DNA of 64,000 nt from Euglena gracilis. Taxonomy: Eukaryota; Euglenida; Euglenophyceae; Euglenales. Made by a program: the position numbers and the translations under genes. Positions within the stretch are counted from its first letter, which is position 1. Each line of letters opens with the position of its first letter. The stretch is from positions 4,892,504-4,956,503 of the forward strand of contig CP154957.1 in NCBI GenBank assembly GCA_039621445.1, in the 5' to 3' direction. Of this stretch, positions 9,179 through 19,434 are shown in pieces. Under the pieces are notes generated by a model. That model did not search any database, was not told the DNA's origin, and saw only the letters and a program-made list of their open reading frames with translations.

Positions 9179-12100
9179 TCACTCGGTTGTTTTTCTCCTC
9201 TTGCTTTGCCGAGCAACCAGTACTTCTGGGGGAGGTTGTCTAAGGACATCGTAATGTGGTGGATTTTGTTGATAAATCACCGAAAGGATTGGCCCTGCAT
9301 TCCCATATTGTGTGCATCGTCGCCAATGTTCACCTGCCTCTAAAAATACGTTTATCCTGATGCCGAGCATGTGACATATCAGGACTATCTCGGGCTCTTC
9401 AGCCCAATGGTTGTGGCTTAAGAGGGACGTGAGATACTGCTCACGCTGGCGACCAATCCCCATCAGAACATCCCCAACAGGAATGTCAAATCCTGGCACT
9501 GTGGAATTCCAGTGGGCCGCAATGTAATTAGCGAGTCTCTGGCGTAATTGTATTGCATCCCTGGGCTCATTTGAACCCAGCACGCAATAAAAAAAACAAG
9601 AACCATCCCCCTTTGCCTTCCAAATTTTTGCAGCCGCCTTTGGAATGCAATCTGATACAGTCACGAACTCCGAACAATTCATGGAAGCATTCATTTGCTT
9701 CCTAGTATGTTGGTCCCGTGGCGTGTTTTGAACATTAAGTTCCACAACAGTGCTCGCGTCAACATGATCGGGTTCTGTCACTCGCGCATCCACAATGGCA
9801 GGATTGTTTGAACCTTTGCAATGTGGTTCATGCAATTTCCGATGTGCATCCTTCTTCCATATGCGCCCACATCCCATGCGGCACGCATACAATGCAGAAT
9901 GCTGTGTTATTGTTGCACAAATTTTCTCGTGATCGTTCCGTGCCGTGTTTGAAGGGTACCTTTGTCCGCATCCTTTCCTACACTGAAATTTCAAAATATT
10001 TTCTCCACTAGGTTTCAATACTTTGTCTGCTCCCTTCCCATCATATGATATCCCCACTTGCAAATACAAGTTTTGCAAATGCTTGAAAGTCGTTGGCATG
10101 GACTTGTGTTGGCACATATAATTCACAAGTTGTGCACGGGGAAGTAAAGAACGTAATCTTCGCACAATACTGCAAAGGTCATCATTACTCCTGAGTTGAA
10201 TGAGGCGTATGTCCTCTGTACGTCTGACCCGACTGATACCAACGTAGAACGCATTGTATGACAGAGTGGGAGTGATCGGATGGTCAACACACAAAATAAT
10301 TTTGTCCAATGTCCGACATTGGACACCATGAAAAGTTGTTGCAAACAACAAATTAAAAGGATGTGCCATCACTGTCACAATGCCCCCTTTTTTGGACGAA
10401 AGATGCAAGTAACGCGCGATGTTGACCTCCCGTGGGATGGAAAACAAAGGAATGATTCTTCCACCCTCCTCCGTGATGGCTAGAGCAGCATTGTCGGTGA
10501 TATCCCCTTGAACGATGACATTTATTGCCCAAGGGGGGTATTCCAACGTAACAATTTCTCCAGGGCGTGCACGTGAAATCCTTTCCAACGTCTCCATTGG
10601 CTCACTTTCGTTAAGCACAATGGAATGGACGGAAGCCCTTGTCCCATTTGACAACCCACGCTCCGGGCGTATGTTATATGTCAAAGTGATAGGACATCCT
10701 TGCACGACGTGTGCCCACAAATCCTTCACTTTGGCATACATGACATTTTGAACATCCTCATGAATGCACGCGGCAAACTCATTTTTCAATGGCAACTTCC
10801 ATTTTATTATGGGTTTTCTCGTGCTTTCAGCATATAAACGCACCATGACTTCATTCACCATGTGTACACATTTTCGGTCTGTGGATACTATGAGTGCATT
10901 TGACCACGACCTGTCCCTATGAAAATCGGAGGGTGTTATCATTCTCAACGAGGACAAAAATTTGTCACGTGCGAGTAGCCCTGGAAGAGAAAAATTTCGG
11001 TAAGCTGCCACTGCAGCCATGTGCTCGGGATCTTGAGCCCTATGTTGGGTATTCAGGCTGATCACTTTGAAAGATTGAAACAATGCATGGCCTTCTAATG
11101 CATCTAACGTTGCTGCAGATTGTGTTTTAGGTTTGATGTATAGATCTCCCCCACCAACAGGGGGGATTTGAACGAAATCACCCATCAGAACGACACACAT
11201 TCCCCCAAAGGGTTCACTGTTGTTGTCGCACACTCTGCGCATGCGCTTGTCAATGTCCCGCAACATTTTGCAAGTCAACATGGACATTTCATCAATGAGA
11301 AGCACTTTGCAACCTTTAAATTGTGATCGCAAACGATACAATTTTTCCCTTCCTCCATCCTGGACAGTGTCGTTGACACCGTCCTCTCCAAACACACTCA
11401 ACCCCACCCCATGGTGGCACGTCGACCCACGATGCAGATTGCATGCAGCAACCCCGGAAGGGGCCATAAAACGCAAAATGTTTGTTCCAAATGCTGTGGA
11501 AAGTCGGTTATGCAATTCCCTTGCCATTGTGCTTTTTCCTGTTCCGGGTCCCGCATGTACAACGACACGAGGTGGGGTTGGTTTGCAAGATGGATCCGCG
11601 ATGGAAATAAATTGTACATACTCCGAAATCAATTTCACAAATTTTTCTTGTTCCTCGGTTAAAACCACACTGCTCTGCACACACAATCGCACAGTGGCTG
11701 GGTTTGTTCCCACCCCGGAGCCGACTTCTAAGGGTTGAAAATCATCGCTTTTCAACGCTGTATACGTCTTATTCAACGTCTCCGATAAAGGAGCCTTGGC
11801 ATCAAATGGGTTTGTGCCAGTAATGTGCATTGCAAAGCACTCGACATTTGGAGACATTGTCTGCTGCCCGTGTTCCTCCACCTGCCTGGAGAAAATTTTC
11901 AATAATACGTTCACTAACCGTGGTTCCACCTGCTCGCATTCTTTCAAACCCTCGTTGCTAAACTTCTGCATGGCCTCATGAAGATTGTGAAGGGTGTCGT
12001 GAAAATGCTGAATTTTCACAGAATGCCTGATTTCTTGCATTGCACTTCTTTCTGCCAAGGCATTGAAACCTATGTCGAGTGGGTGCGGCATGCCCCATTT

Positions 12101-12640
12101 CTTTTGGTTTCTATTTCTAATTATGGCTGAAAGAACGGAATTTTTTTGTGCAACCGTTGTTAGGCTTTTCAACCTTTGAACATAGGCAAAGCGTGCACGA
12201 TCTAAATATGGTGCATCCTTCTTGCCTGCACACTCCTCCCATTGGCAGAAATCAGCCCATGCTATTTTGGGTGGATGTTCAAAACTCCACGGAACTATGA
12301 AGGTCATCACGTATTGTGCCCAAATTTTTTGGACACGCGATGGTCCATCCCGTCCCGGCCACTTGGGCAACTTTTTCCCCGACAAAACTGGGCATCGGAA
12401 TTGATTTCCCATTTTTTGTACCCATGTTCCAGCCAACAGATGCATATCATGCAACTGAAACGTTGTTCCTTTTGGAAACCCTTCGGGTGGTTCACCATCA
12501 ACACTAACATCATTGGCAACGCTTTGCAACGAAAAATGGGTAGCGTACTCTAACGCACTTATGCTTTCCAATTCACCTCCCCGTAAAGCATAATTGTATG
12601 CTGCAGGGATACCCACGATGATTGATTTTCCTTCATGCAC
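9179..12640 (-). CDS. Helentron helicase with C-terminal OTU protease domain
   Basis: 1153 residues, opening at a GTG; this is probably not a real start but the downstream half of a Rep-Hel polyprotein. A SF1B/Pif1-like helicase spans about 320-830: Walker A GPGTGKST (364-371), Walker B LLIDEMSM (about 447-454), GDFVQIPPVGG (487-497) and motif VI YVGISRVRR (799-807). Two CxxxC...H-type zinc motifs follow at about 887-942. An OTU-like cysteine protease fold follows, with catalytic Cys in GDGSCFFYC (C1015) and His in PPHYDVL (H1129). OTU domains are a known mark of Helentrons. The last residues are basic (QSKRRK). The helicase would unwind DNA during rolling-circle transposition; the role of the OTU domain in these elements is unknown. 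No internal stop or frameshift was seen. Confidence 0.9.
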   Translation of the reverse strand: MHEGKSIIVGIPAAYNYALRGGELESISALEYATHFSLQSVANDVSVDGEPPEGFPKGTTFQLHDMHLLAGTWVQKMGNQFRCPVLSGKKLPKWPGRDGPSRVQKIWAQYVMTFIVPWSFEHPPKIAWADFCQWEECAGKKDAPYLDRARFAYVQRLKSLTTVAQKNSVLSAIIRNRNQKKWGMPHPLDIGFNALAERSAMQEIRHSVKIQHFHDTLHNLHEAMQKFSNEGLKECEQVEPRLVNVLLKIFSRQVEEHGQQTMSPNVECFAMHITGTNPFDAKAPLSETLNKTYTALKSDDFQPLEVGSGVGTNPATVRLCVQSSVVLTEEQEKFVKLISEYVQFISIADPSCKPTPPRVVVHAGPGTGKSTMARELHNRLSTAFGTNILRFMAPSGVAACNLHRGSTCHHGVGLSVFGEDGVNDTVQDGGREKLYRLRSQFKGCKVLLIDEMSMLTCKMLRDIDKRMRRVCDNNSEPFGGMCVVLMGDFVQIPPVGGGDLYIKPKTQSAATLDALEGHALFQSFKVISLNTQHRAQDPEHMAAVAAYRNFSLPGLLARDKFLSSLRMITPSDFHRDRSWSNALIVSTDRKCVHMVNEVMVRLYAESTRKPIIKWKLPLKNEFAACIHEDVQNVMYAKVKDLWAHVVQGCPITLTYNIRPERGLSNGTRASVHSIVLNESEPMETLERISRARPGEIVTLEYPPWAINVIVQGDITDNAALAITEEGGRIIPLFSIPREVNIARYLHLSSKKGGIVTVMAHPFNLLFATTFHGVQCRTLDKIILCVDHPITPTLSYNAFYVGISRVRRTEDIRLIQLRSNDDLCSIVRRLRSLLPRAQLVNYMCQHKSMPTTFKHLQNLYLQVGISYDGKGADKVLKPSGENILKFQCRKGCGQRYPSNTARNDHEKICATITQHSALYACRMGCGRIWKKDAHRKLHEPHCKGSNNPAIVDARVTEPDHVDASTVVELNVQNTPRDQHTRKQMNASMNCSEFVTVSDCIPKAAAKIWKAKGDGSCFFYCVLGSNEPRDAIQLRQRLANYIAAHWNSTVPGFDIPVGDVLMGIGRQREQYLTSLLSHNHWAEEPEIVLICHMLGIRINVFLEAGEHWRRCTQYGNAGPILSVIYQQNPPHYDVLRQPPPEVLVARQSKRRKTTE

Positions 12641-15600
12641 AAGAGAAACCAGTTCCGTTGCACCCCATCTTCCACAAAAGCGTCATCCAAATTGTCCATC
12701 CGACGCGAATGCATTAGGGTGGTAGTTGCATCCAACGTTCTCTTGTCCTTCCCATTTCCCTTTTGTCCAGCCAAATGCGGTTGTCCAACTTTTTGTTGGA
12801 AACATTCATTCGCTACGTCGTTGTTGCACTCTCCGTCGCCATGTTCGATCTCGTATTCCTCCCGTTCACTCTCATCCTCATCATCGTCATTGTCATTCTT
12901 GATTTCCTCATCAAAATCATCCTCGTCATCACTTTGGGCATCTCCATCAACATCACATGGCAATCCTCCCTCTCCGCCTAAGTCTGCAGTGCAAATGACC
13001 GCATCCTTGTCCTTTGAACTCGTTTTTGAACAAGAAATTTCGTCTTCATTTGACTTTCTGTCCCCTAATTCTGCCATGGCGGGGAAAAGAGCAGGCAGGC
13101 AACTAGAGATGTAATGCCAAGGATTTACAATGACAAATTTATGGGATGCATGCCACGATGGATAACCTAGTACTGCCGTGGCTGCCATTTGCGCTCCCAC
13201 CTCAATCTTTCGATCCATGGCATTAACAACACGTTTCAAAAGGACGGCATAATCTTCCTTCTCTTGCATTTTGTGTCCGAGCCGTTCCTCAACTTCACCC
13301 AGGACATGACGCAAGACTGATAAAACTCCACCCAATTTCACAGGGTTTTTTGTGCAATATCCAACGACATAATTTGCCAATGCAAGCACCCCAACCTCCC
13401 CTCCTAGAATTTGCGCGTTTGAGTTACACGCAAGGACAAAAGATACAACTTTGCTGCAATCGACGACGCGACCATCACATTTGTGTGGTCGCTTCGTTTC
13501 CCATACCACTAAGTGGCTATCAACCGTGGGATCCTGTGCAATATTTGCCATGTCTTCCAATGGGACCTCCTGTAAATCATGTCCACCGGTTTCCATTTTA
13601 CGCGCAACAAAAAGGTGGGGCCGGGTTTCGGCCAAGTGGGACCCACACGCACGCGGCATGCCAAAACGGCAGCCAAACCGTCCGGCAGGTGGTTTGCCGC
13701 AGCTCGGTATGAAACAGCGGTGTATTTGCAGGGCCCCCATGACTTCCTCCGCAAATTCCATGATGGACGTATATGCTTCTTCAACATTTTCAGGCAATGG
13801 GGGTCTTTGTTCTTTTCCTTCCAACATTCTGGGGGCTGGACAATGCTCCCTTTGCCTTTCCTCCCATTTTTCATGCACATCATTGGAGAGACAAGTGCAA
13901 ACTTGGGAGTCTAGAGCCCTTGCTGCAACCTTTATTGCTTCTTCATCATGAACAATCGCATCCAGTATGTGCGGTGGAATTCCACCCCAGAAAACCCCGT
14001 GCCCATGCAATGAACCTCGGGATTGAGCCTCCGTGCAAATGACTGCCGCTGTTGGTGTCCCATGCATGCCAACTTTTCTGGAACACATAGGTTCGTGTTT
14101 TCGAATAGTCTGTGCATCGGGCACCCCTAATAACACTTTCATGAACGATAGCACTTGTCTCTCAAATATCCGAGCAGCAGCCACAGGGTTGTTCGATATT
14201 GCAGAAAATTTTGCCGACGTTTCCGGCATTTGGAGGGACAGTTTTACCTTTCCCAAGCACAAGGCAAGTGTCAACACATTATCCACCTCATTTGGTGCAA
14301 ATGTAAAGAAAACGGATGGCATCCCGAACCACGCAAGCATTGCCTGCATTTTCCCCAGAGTGGCATATCTTTCGGAAGACCCAAATGGCACAATACTATG
14401 ACAAGTGCGGATGATGGGCAAAAACTCCATCAGCAGTTTTGTCGCCAACGAACCCGTTGGGTTTTTGATTGCCTCTTCCAAGCGTTCTTTAAAATCAATA
14501 CTATTCACCGCATTTTCAAAACGAGTCAAAAACGAAGGGGTCGCTTTGAGGCGACGACTTATGCTCCGGAGAGCCATGTGTCTTAACTTTTGATTGAACA
14601 CGAGAAGCACGAAATCCCGGCTCTCGGCAAACCTGTGGTCATGTTGATACAAAAGATGACGCACAGTCTCGGTATTCAACCCACTATTTCTTTCAATCCC
14701 TTGATACGTCATGAACAAAGTTGGAAACGATCCCATCAGCAGATGGGCATTACGTGTGAACTCATTGACAGGGGTTTCATCTCTATGAACAAACGTCGTT
14801 GCACGATTTTTGCAAATGTCCTGAATGCATTGGGCCACTGCTGGGAGGTCATTACTTGCACATCCCATGACGGTGCCATCCGCAACCAAAACTGCATCGT
14901 CGATGCCGTTTGTTTCTGTTTCATTGGCAGGGTTTGCAATATCCGCAGTCATGCGGGCATCACATGCTGTTGCCTCACTTTCTTCCACAATTTCAACCCT
15001 TTCAAAAATGGTGGAAGAGAAAGCATGTACCTCAGAGGGTTCCTGCTGCAAAATTTCAACGGTTGCAAATAATGGATTTATGTGTTTCAGCACGACAAGC
15101 CATTGCATCAACTTTTCCCAATTGACCGTGAAAATTCGTTCAATTTTGGCCCTGCAGCGTTCGGTTGCCAAGACTTGATCCCATTGGGGCTTTGCCCCCA
15201 GAAATAAAACTTTGGTTTCTTTCAACCGAGCCACATTTGGAAGGGCCAAAATGGTTTGTTCCAACCCTTCATGGGGAAAAGAGATTGTGTGTCCCTTGAT
15301 GCCCCACCCCACGCCATGACCACCCCCTATGGCCACCAGTTTAACTATTGTGATGCAGGTCCTGACAGGGGCAATGAGGCGTTCCTCCAACGCTGTCAAT
15401 TCAGGCAACCCTGACCTCATGCCAAAATGTTTTCCACCGGCAACAGATTGTGGTGGTCGAATTGGACTTGGCCCAATTAGTGATTTCTGGCAGTGTTTGC
15501 AAACATGCACATCTCCAGCCTCAGGGACACCATGCAACCAATAGAAATTCACCCCATGTTGTACAATGCAAAGATGGCAATGGTATTGGGGAGGGATTTT

Positions 15601-17469
15601 GGCCAACCAGTCTTGTTCGACTTCATTCAATTGCAGCACATGCAAAGAATGAAGCGAAACGGGTTTCACTTCAATGAAATCTTCAACACCACACACTTGA
15701 CAAATGTTTATGTTGTCAAGGACACCAACGTTTTCTTCCCATTCTTTCACCATAGAAACAACTCTTTCCGGCGTCAGTTCTTCACTTTCAAGTCGTTGTA
15801 AAACTTCATCCCTCTGAGTACTTGGCCACATACCCCACCCAGTTGAATCCCACCATCCCCGCATGACCGCCGCTAATGATTTCCATCCACCCAACGATCG
15901 AAATTCCGTTTCGTTTGGTGGCTCGACACTGAGCAACTGTGCCAATTGTTCATCACCCAATTTCAATGGTGGGCAATTCATCATCGATGAAGCATGTAAC
16001 TGTTCCCACACAAAGCTTCTGTGCCCTCCAAATGATGCTCCCAAAACCCCACTCTGTGCACCGTACTCTCCCCCCGGGGCACCTTCATCAGCACGCACCA
16101 AACCCTCAACCCCACTACACCCCCCTTCCACACCGTGTTCAGCGCCTTGCACTCCTGCCTCGGCACCTTCAGCGGCATACACCATACCCTCAACCCCACT
16201 GCGTCCCCCTTGCACCCCGTGTCGGGCACCATGTTCAGCGCCTTGCAGGGCACCTTCGGCGCCATGCACCATACCCTGAACCCCACTGCATCCCCCTTGC
16301 ACCCCGTGTCGGGCACCATGTTCAGCGCCTTGCAGGGCACCTTCAGCGCCATGCACCATACCCTTAACCCCACTGCATCCCCCTTGCACCCCGTATCCAG
16401 CGCCTTGCATTCCCCCAAGGACACCTTCATCAGCCCACTGTGCCCCTTGTCCACCGTGTGAAGCCCCTTGTGCACCACTGTGCAAACCCTCGTAGCCATG
16501 CATGCCCGCGTCCATGCTCTCCTCATAAAACAAGCGCCTTCGAGACAAACTACGAATTGGTGCCTTCACACAACCCAAAACATGCCGTCGCATGTGTTGC
16601 CCTCTTGAAAATTCTTCCTTGCAATGAGGGCACACACGTGAGGACAACGGGGTCCTTGGGTTGGAAGGGTCACAGCTTTTGAAATGGCGTTTAAAATGAC
16701 CTAAATCACTGAAAAGCTCATTACATTTGCTGCAGGTGAATCGTTTAGGACTATGATTGTTTGAAGTGTCTGCAGAATGCTTGTCACGCATGTGCCTCAG
16801 CATATGCTTATTTGATGCAAACGTTTTTTCACACCGAGGACATTGTAGCCTATCGGTTTCATTGGCCTGCACACTAGATCCTTCAAGAAGCATGGCATCT
16901 ACTGATGTAGATTCACCAACCCTTTGTTCACCTGCGTGAACATTTCGCAAATGGCGTAGCAAATTTGGCCTTGTTGAAAATACCTTCCGGCAGTATTTGC
17001 ATTCCTCCCTTGTAATGGTACTTTGTTGCATGCAATTAGAACCTCCAAGACCCAGTGCAGTGTCCTGTTGCCAAAAACTGTCACGGTTTTCCACACAACT
17101 ATTCACAATACAACCGAAATCCCTCTGTATATGTGCATTGTCGGTTGCATCCCAAGAGCCAAACAAATGTTCATTCCGCATTGCTCGTTCCATCTCAATA
17201 TCTCCCCAACATTCAAAACCGTCATCCAAAGGTCCTCTATCGTTCGCCGACACTGAGCGGTTGGCAAATGACAGACGATCCTTGAAGACTTTCATGACTG
17301 CAACCAAAAAACACCCAAAAGGAACAAAAACAACAACAGTATTCCACAAAGTTGGAGATACCGTTGTTGTTTCCTCGTGGGAAGTCATTGATTGCATTGA
17401 AGAAAAGCGGAAAATGACAAAAACCTGCAGAGAGAAGAGAACGTTTGATGAAAACCACTCAATATCCAA
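12559..17469 (-). CDS. Helentron replication initiator (Rep) with zinc fingers
   Basis: 1636 residues. Four zinc fingers lie at about 157-300 (CKYC...H, CPRC...H, CSKC...C, CPHC...C). A degenerate Gly/Ala/His-rich tandem repeat of about 31 residues follows (322-478, HGVQGGCSGVQGMVHGAEGA type). Next come a CxxC domain (590-660), then the Helitron_like_N region (about 905-1165), with the HUH metal motif LHGHGVFW (1154-1161) in the context EAQSRGSLHGHG. The CRFGMPR zinc motif is at about 1250-1272, and the catalytic tyrosine motif NYVVGYCTKNP (Y1367, Y1371) follows. An acidic stretch lies near 1490-1570. The true start may be a later Met. The frame overlaps the helicase frame by 82 bases. The switch maps to a GGGG run (12663-12666, C on the plus strand), where one extra G would fuse the two. 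So this is a single-base lesion or sequencing error rather than decay. Confidence 0.9.
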   Translation of the reverse strand: MDIEWFSSNVLFSLQVFVIFRFSSMQSMTSHEETTTVSPTLWNTVVVFVPFGCFLVAVMKVFKDRLSFANRSVSANDRGPLDDGFECWGDIEMERAMRNEHLFGSWDATDNAHIQRDFGCIVNSCVENRDSFWQQDTALGLGGSNCMQQSTITREECKYCRKVFSTRPNLLRHLRNVHAGEQRVGESTSVDAMLLEGSSVQANETDRLQCPRCEKTFASNKHMLRHMRDKHSADTSNNHSPKRFTCSKCNELFSDLGHFKRHFKSCDPSNPRTPLSSRVCPHCKEEFSRGQHMRRHVLGCVKAPIRSLSRRRLFYEESMDAGMHGYEGLHSGAQGASHGGQGAQWADEGVLGGMQGAGYGVQGGCSGVKGMVHGAEGALQGAEHGARHGVQGGCSGVQGMVHGAEGALQGAEHGARHGVQGGRSGVEGMVYAAEGAEAGVQGAEHGVEGGCSGVEGLVRADEGAPGGEYGAQSGVLGASFGGHRSFVWEQLHASSMMNCPPLKLGDEQLAQLLSVEPPNETEFRSLGGWKSLAAVMRGWWDSTGWGMWPSTQRDEVLQRLESEELTPERVVSMVKEWEENVGVLDNINICQVCGVEDFIEVKPVSLHSLHVLQLNEVEQDWLAKIPPQYHCHLCIVQHGVNFYWLHGVPEAGDVHVCKHCQKSLIGPSPIRPPQSVAGGKHFGMRSGLPELTALEERLIAPVRTCITIVKLVAIGGGHGVGWGIKGHTISFPHEGLEQTILALPNVARLKETKVLFLGAKPQWDQVLATERCRAKIERIFTVNWEKLMQWLVVLKHINPLFATVEILQQEPSEVHAFSSTIFERVEIVEESEATACDARMTADIANPANETETNGIDDAVLVADGTVMGCASNDLPAVAQCIQDICKNRATTFVHRDETPVNEFTRNAHLLMGSFPTLFMTYQGIERNSGLNTETVRHLLYQHDHRFAESRDFVLLVFNQKLRHMALRSISRRLKATPSFLTRFENAVNSIDFKERLEEAIKNPTGSLATKLLMEFLPIIRTCHSIVPFGSSERYATLGKMQAMLAWFGMPSVFFTFAPNEVDNVLTLALCLGKVKLSLQMPETSAKFSAISNNPVAAARIFERQVLSFMKVLLGVPDAQTIRKHEPMCSRKVGMHGTPTAAVICTEAQSRGSLHGHGVFWGGIPPHILDAIVHDEEAIKVAARALDSQVCTCLSNDVHEKWEERQREHCPAPRMLEGKEQRPPLPENVEEAYTSIMEFAEEVMGALQIHRCFIPSCGKPPAGRFGCRFGMPRACGSHLAETRPHLFVARKMETGGHDLQEVPLEDMANIAQDPTVDSHLVVWETKRPHKCDGRVVDCSKVVSFVLACNSNAQILGGEVGVLALANYVVGYCTKNPVKLGGVLSVLRHVLGEVEERLGHKMQEKEDYAVLLKRVVNAMDRKIEVGAQMAATAVLGYPSWHASHKFVIVNPWHYISSCLPALFPAMAELGDRKSNEDEISCSKTSSKDKDAVICTADLGGEGGLPCDVDGDAQSDDEDDFDEEIKNDNDDDEDESEREEYEIEHGDGECNNDVANECFQQKVGQPHLAGQKGNGKDKRTLDATTTLMHSRRMDNLDDAFVEDGVQRNWFLLCMKENQSSWVSLQHTIMLYGEVNWKA

Positions 17470-17519
17470 TCACACCTACCAATACCTGCAGTTCACAAAT
17501 GCATTTGCAAAACACATGA

Positions 17520-18544
17520 ATTTCAACCCTTCAATAAGACAAAAACAACTAACAAAATGGCGATGAATAATATCCACAGACCGAAAAATGCCATGTTTGG
17601 GTCTAATTCCAACAGGTTACAAATGACAACATCCAGCATTGATGAATCTTTCTTTTTGATTATCCCCAGTGGAGGGGCAAATTCGAGAATTGACGTGGCC
17701 AACGAGGTGCCTTCCGGAGTAGAGGTGTGAGCGGAATGTATTTTTCCAAGGAAAGTCTGATTTGGGGGGGGAGCAATCAAAAAAATCTAGGGCTAAACCA
17801 AAAATGTTCAGCACTCCGTCAAAATTCAGGTATTTTCCGTCACATTTTGTCCCAAAACACCACTGGAAGCACAGCATTTTGGGATGAAAACGCTTTGAAA
17901 AATGTGCTTAAAATTACTGACAATGAAATTGTTTGTTATACCCCAAGAAAGTTAATTGATATCCCCCCCCTCCTACAAGAGGCGTCAATAGGTCACAGGT
18001 TCACATTTGTCACAGTTTGTGTTAGATTTGGAAAAACCATTTACCTCTGCAAATGGACTTCACACCACTTTGTCCTTGCAATTGGGTAGGTTTTGGGGAT
18101 CACCCCCCACACTGTTTCCCTTATTATTTCTTGTGGGAGTTTTCTCCTGGGAGAGTCGTAAGGATGATGGCAACCGTGATGATGAAAATGATGCATGATG
18201 GTCATGTGGCGTTCTTCCTGATATTCAACACAAATGGGAAAAGAAAATATTTCACATCCAAAATCAACACGCAAAATAACCATGTTCCTTAAAACGTCGT
18301 TGTGTGTGTGAGATTTAAACCAAATACATTTCTGATTTCGAACTTGCATGCAAGATGAGTGGTGTTGACGCTGACAGCATTGGTAGTGTGGCATTGGTAG
18401 TGTGGTGCTTGGTCAGATCACACGTTTCAGTGGTTAGTGCGCACGTCGCCAAAATAAAAAAAAAAAAAAAAAGAAACGACCAATGCCAATGGAACAGCAA
18501 TAATGCACGGTAAATGGTTGTTCTAATTTCATGCAACACAAGTA
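17520..18544. other. Right flank of the Helentron, no gene seen
   Basis: AT-leaning sequence with no coding bias. It may contain the transposon's 5' terminus, but I could not identify one. An A run lies at 18455-18472. Confidence 0.45.
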
Positions 18545-19291
18545 CCTCGGCTCAGAACAATTTTTCCGTGTTTGGGAGGGTAACATCGTAACATCGTTTC
18601 GAGCAAAAAAAAAATTCGATTTTTTTCGGCTTTTTTGACCCGGTTTTGACCCAAAGTCAATGCGTCGGTGGCCCAAAACGAGGCGCCGGCGGGTCAAAAA
18701 ACGCTCGTTTTTGGCTCGAAAACACTTTTTTCGGGTAAAAAAAAAAAAAAAACGTCGTTTCGGGGCAAAAAATTTTTTTTGATTTTTTTCAACTTTTCTG
18801 ACCCGGTTTTGACCCAAAGTCAATGGGTTGGCGGCCCAAAACGGGGCGCCGGCGGGTCGAGAAACGCTCGTTTTTGGCTCAAAAACAGTCTCTTTCTGTG
18901 TCCGGTAGCCCAAAAAACATCGTTTCGGGCAAAAAAATTTTCGATTTTTTTCGACTTTTTTGACCCGGGTTTGACCCAAAGTCAATGGGTCGGCGGCCCA
19001 AAACGGGGCGCCGGCGGGTCGAGAAACGCTCATTTTTGGCTCGAAAACACTTTTTTCGGGTCGGGGAGGTCAAAAAACATGGTTTTGGGCAAAAAAAAAT
19101 TTTTTGATTTTTTTTGACTTTTTGACCCAAAAATGGCTAAGTCCACTGGCCAGGGGGGCGGGCCCAAGCTACGGGGGGCATGCTCAAAAAACACTTTTTT
19201 GTTTTTTTTTTTTTGTTTTTTTTTTGTTTTTTTTTTTTTTTTTGTGTTGTTTTTGTTTTTTTTTTTTGTTTTTTTTTTGTTGTTTTTTTTT

Positions 19292-19324
<33 letters not shown>

Positions 19325-19328
19325 TTTT

Positions 19329-19366
<38 letters not shown>

Positions 19367-19391
19367 TTTTTTTTTGTTTTTTTTTTTTTTT

Positions 19392-19434
<43 letters not shown>

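Larger units (their letters stand above)
9179..17469 (-). mobile_element. Helentron-type rolling-circle transposon, coding core
   Basis: Two long, overlapping, intron-free frames on the minus strand encode a HUH replication protein and a Pif1-like helicase followed by an OTU protease. That domain order is diagnostic of the Helentron (Helitron2) branch of Helitrons. The element's own ends were not located. The 5' end should lie right of 17470 and the 3' end left of 9179, possibly including the satellite array. Base composition is lower in GC than the host exons around it. Confidence 0.85.

Noticed and set aside
13350-16279. Plus-strand open frames across the Helentron
   Set aside because: Shadows of the minus-strand Rep frame, without conserved motifs.
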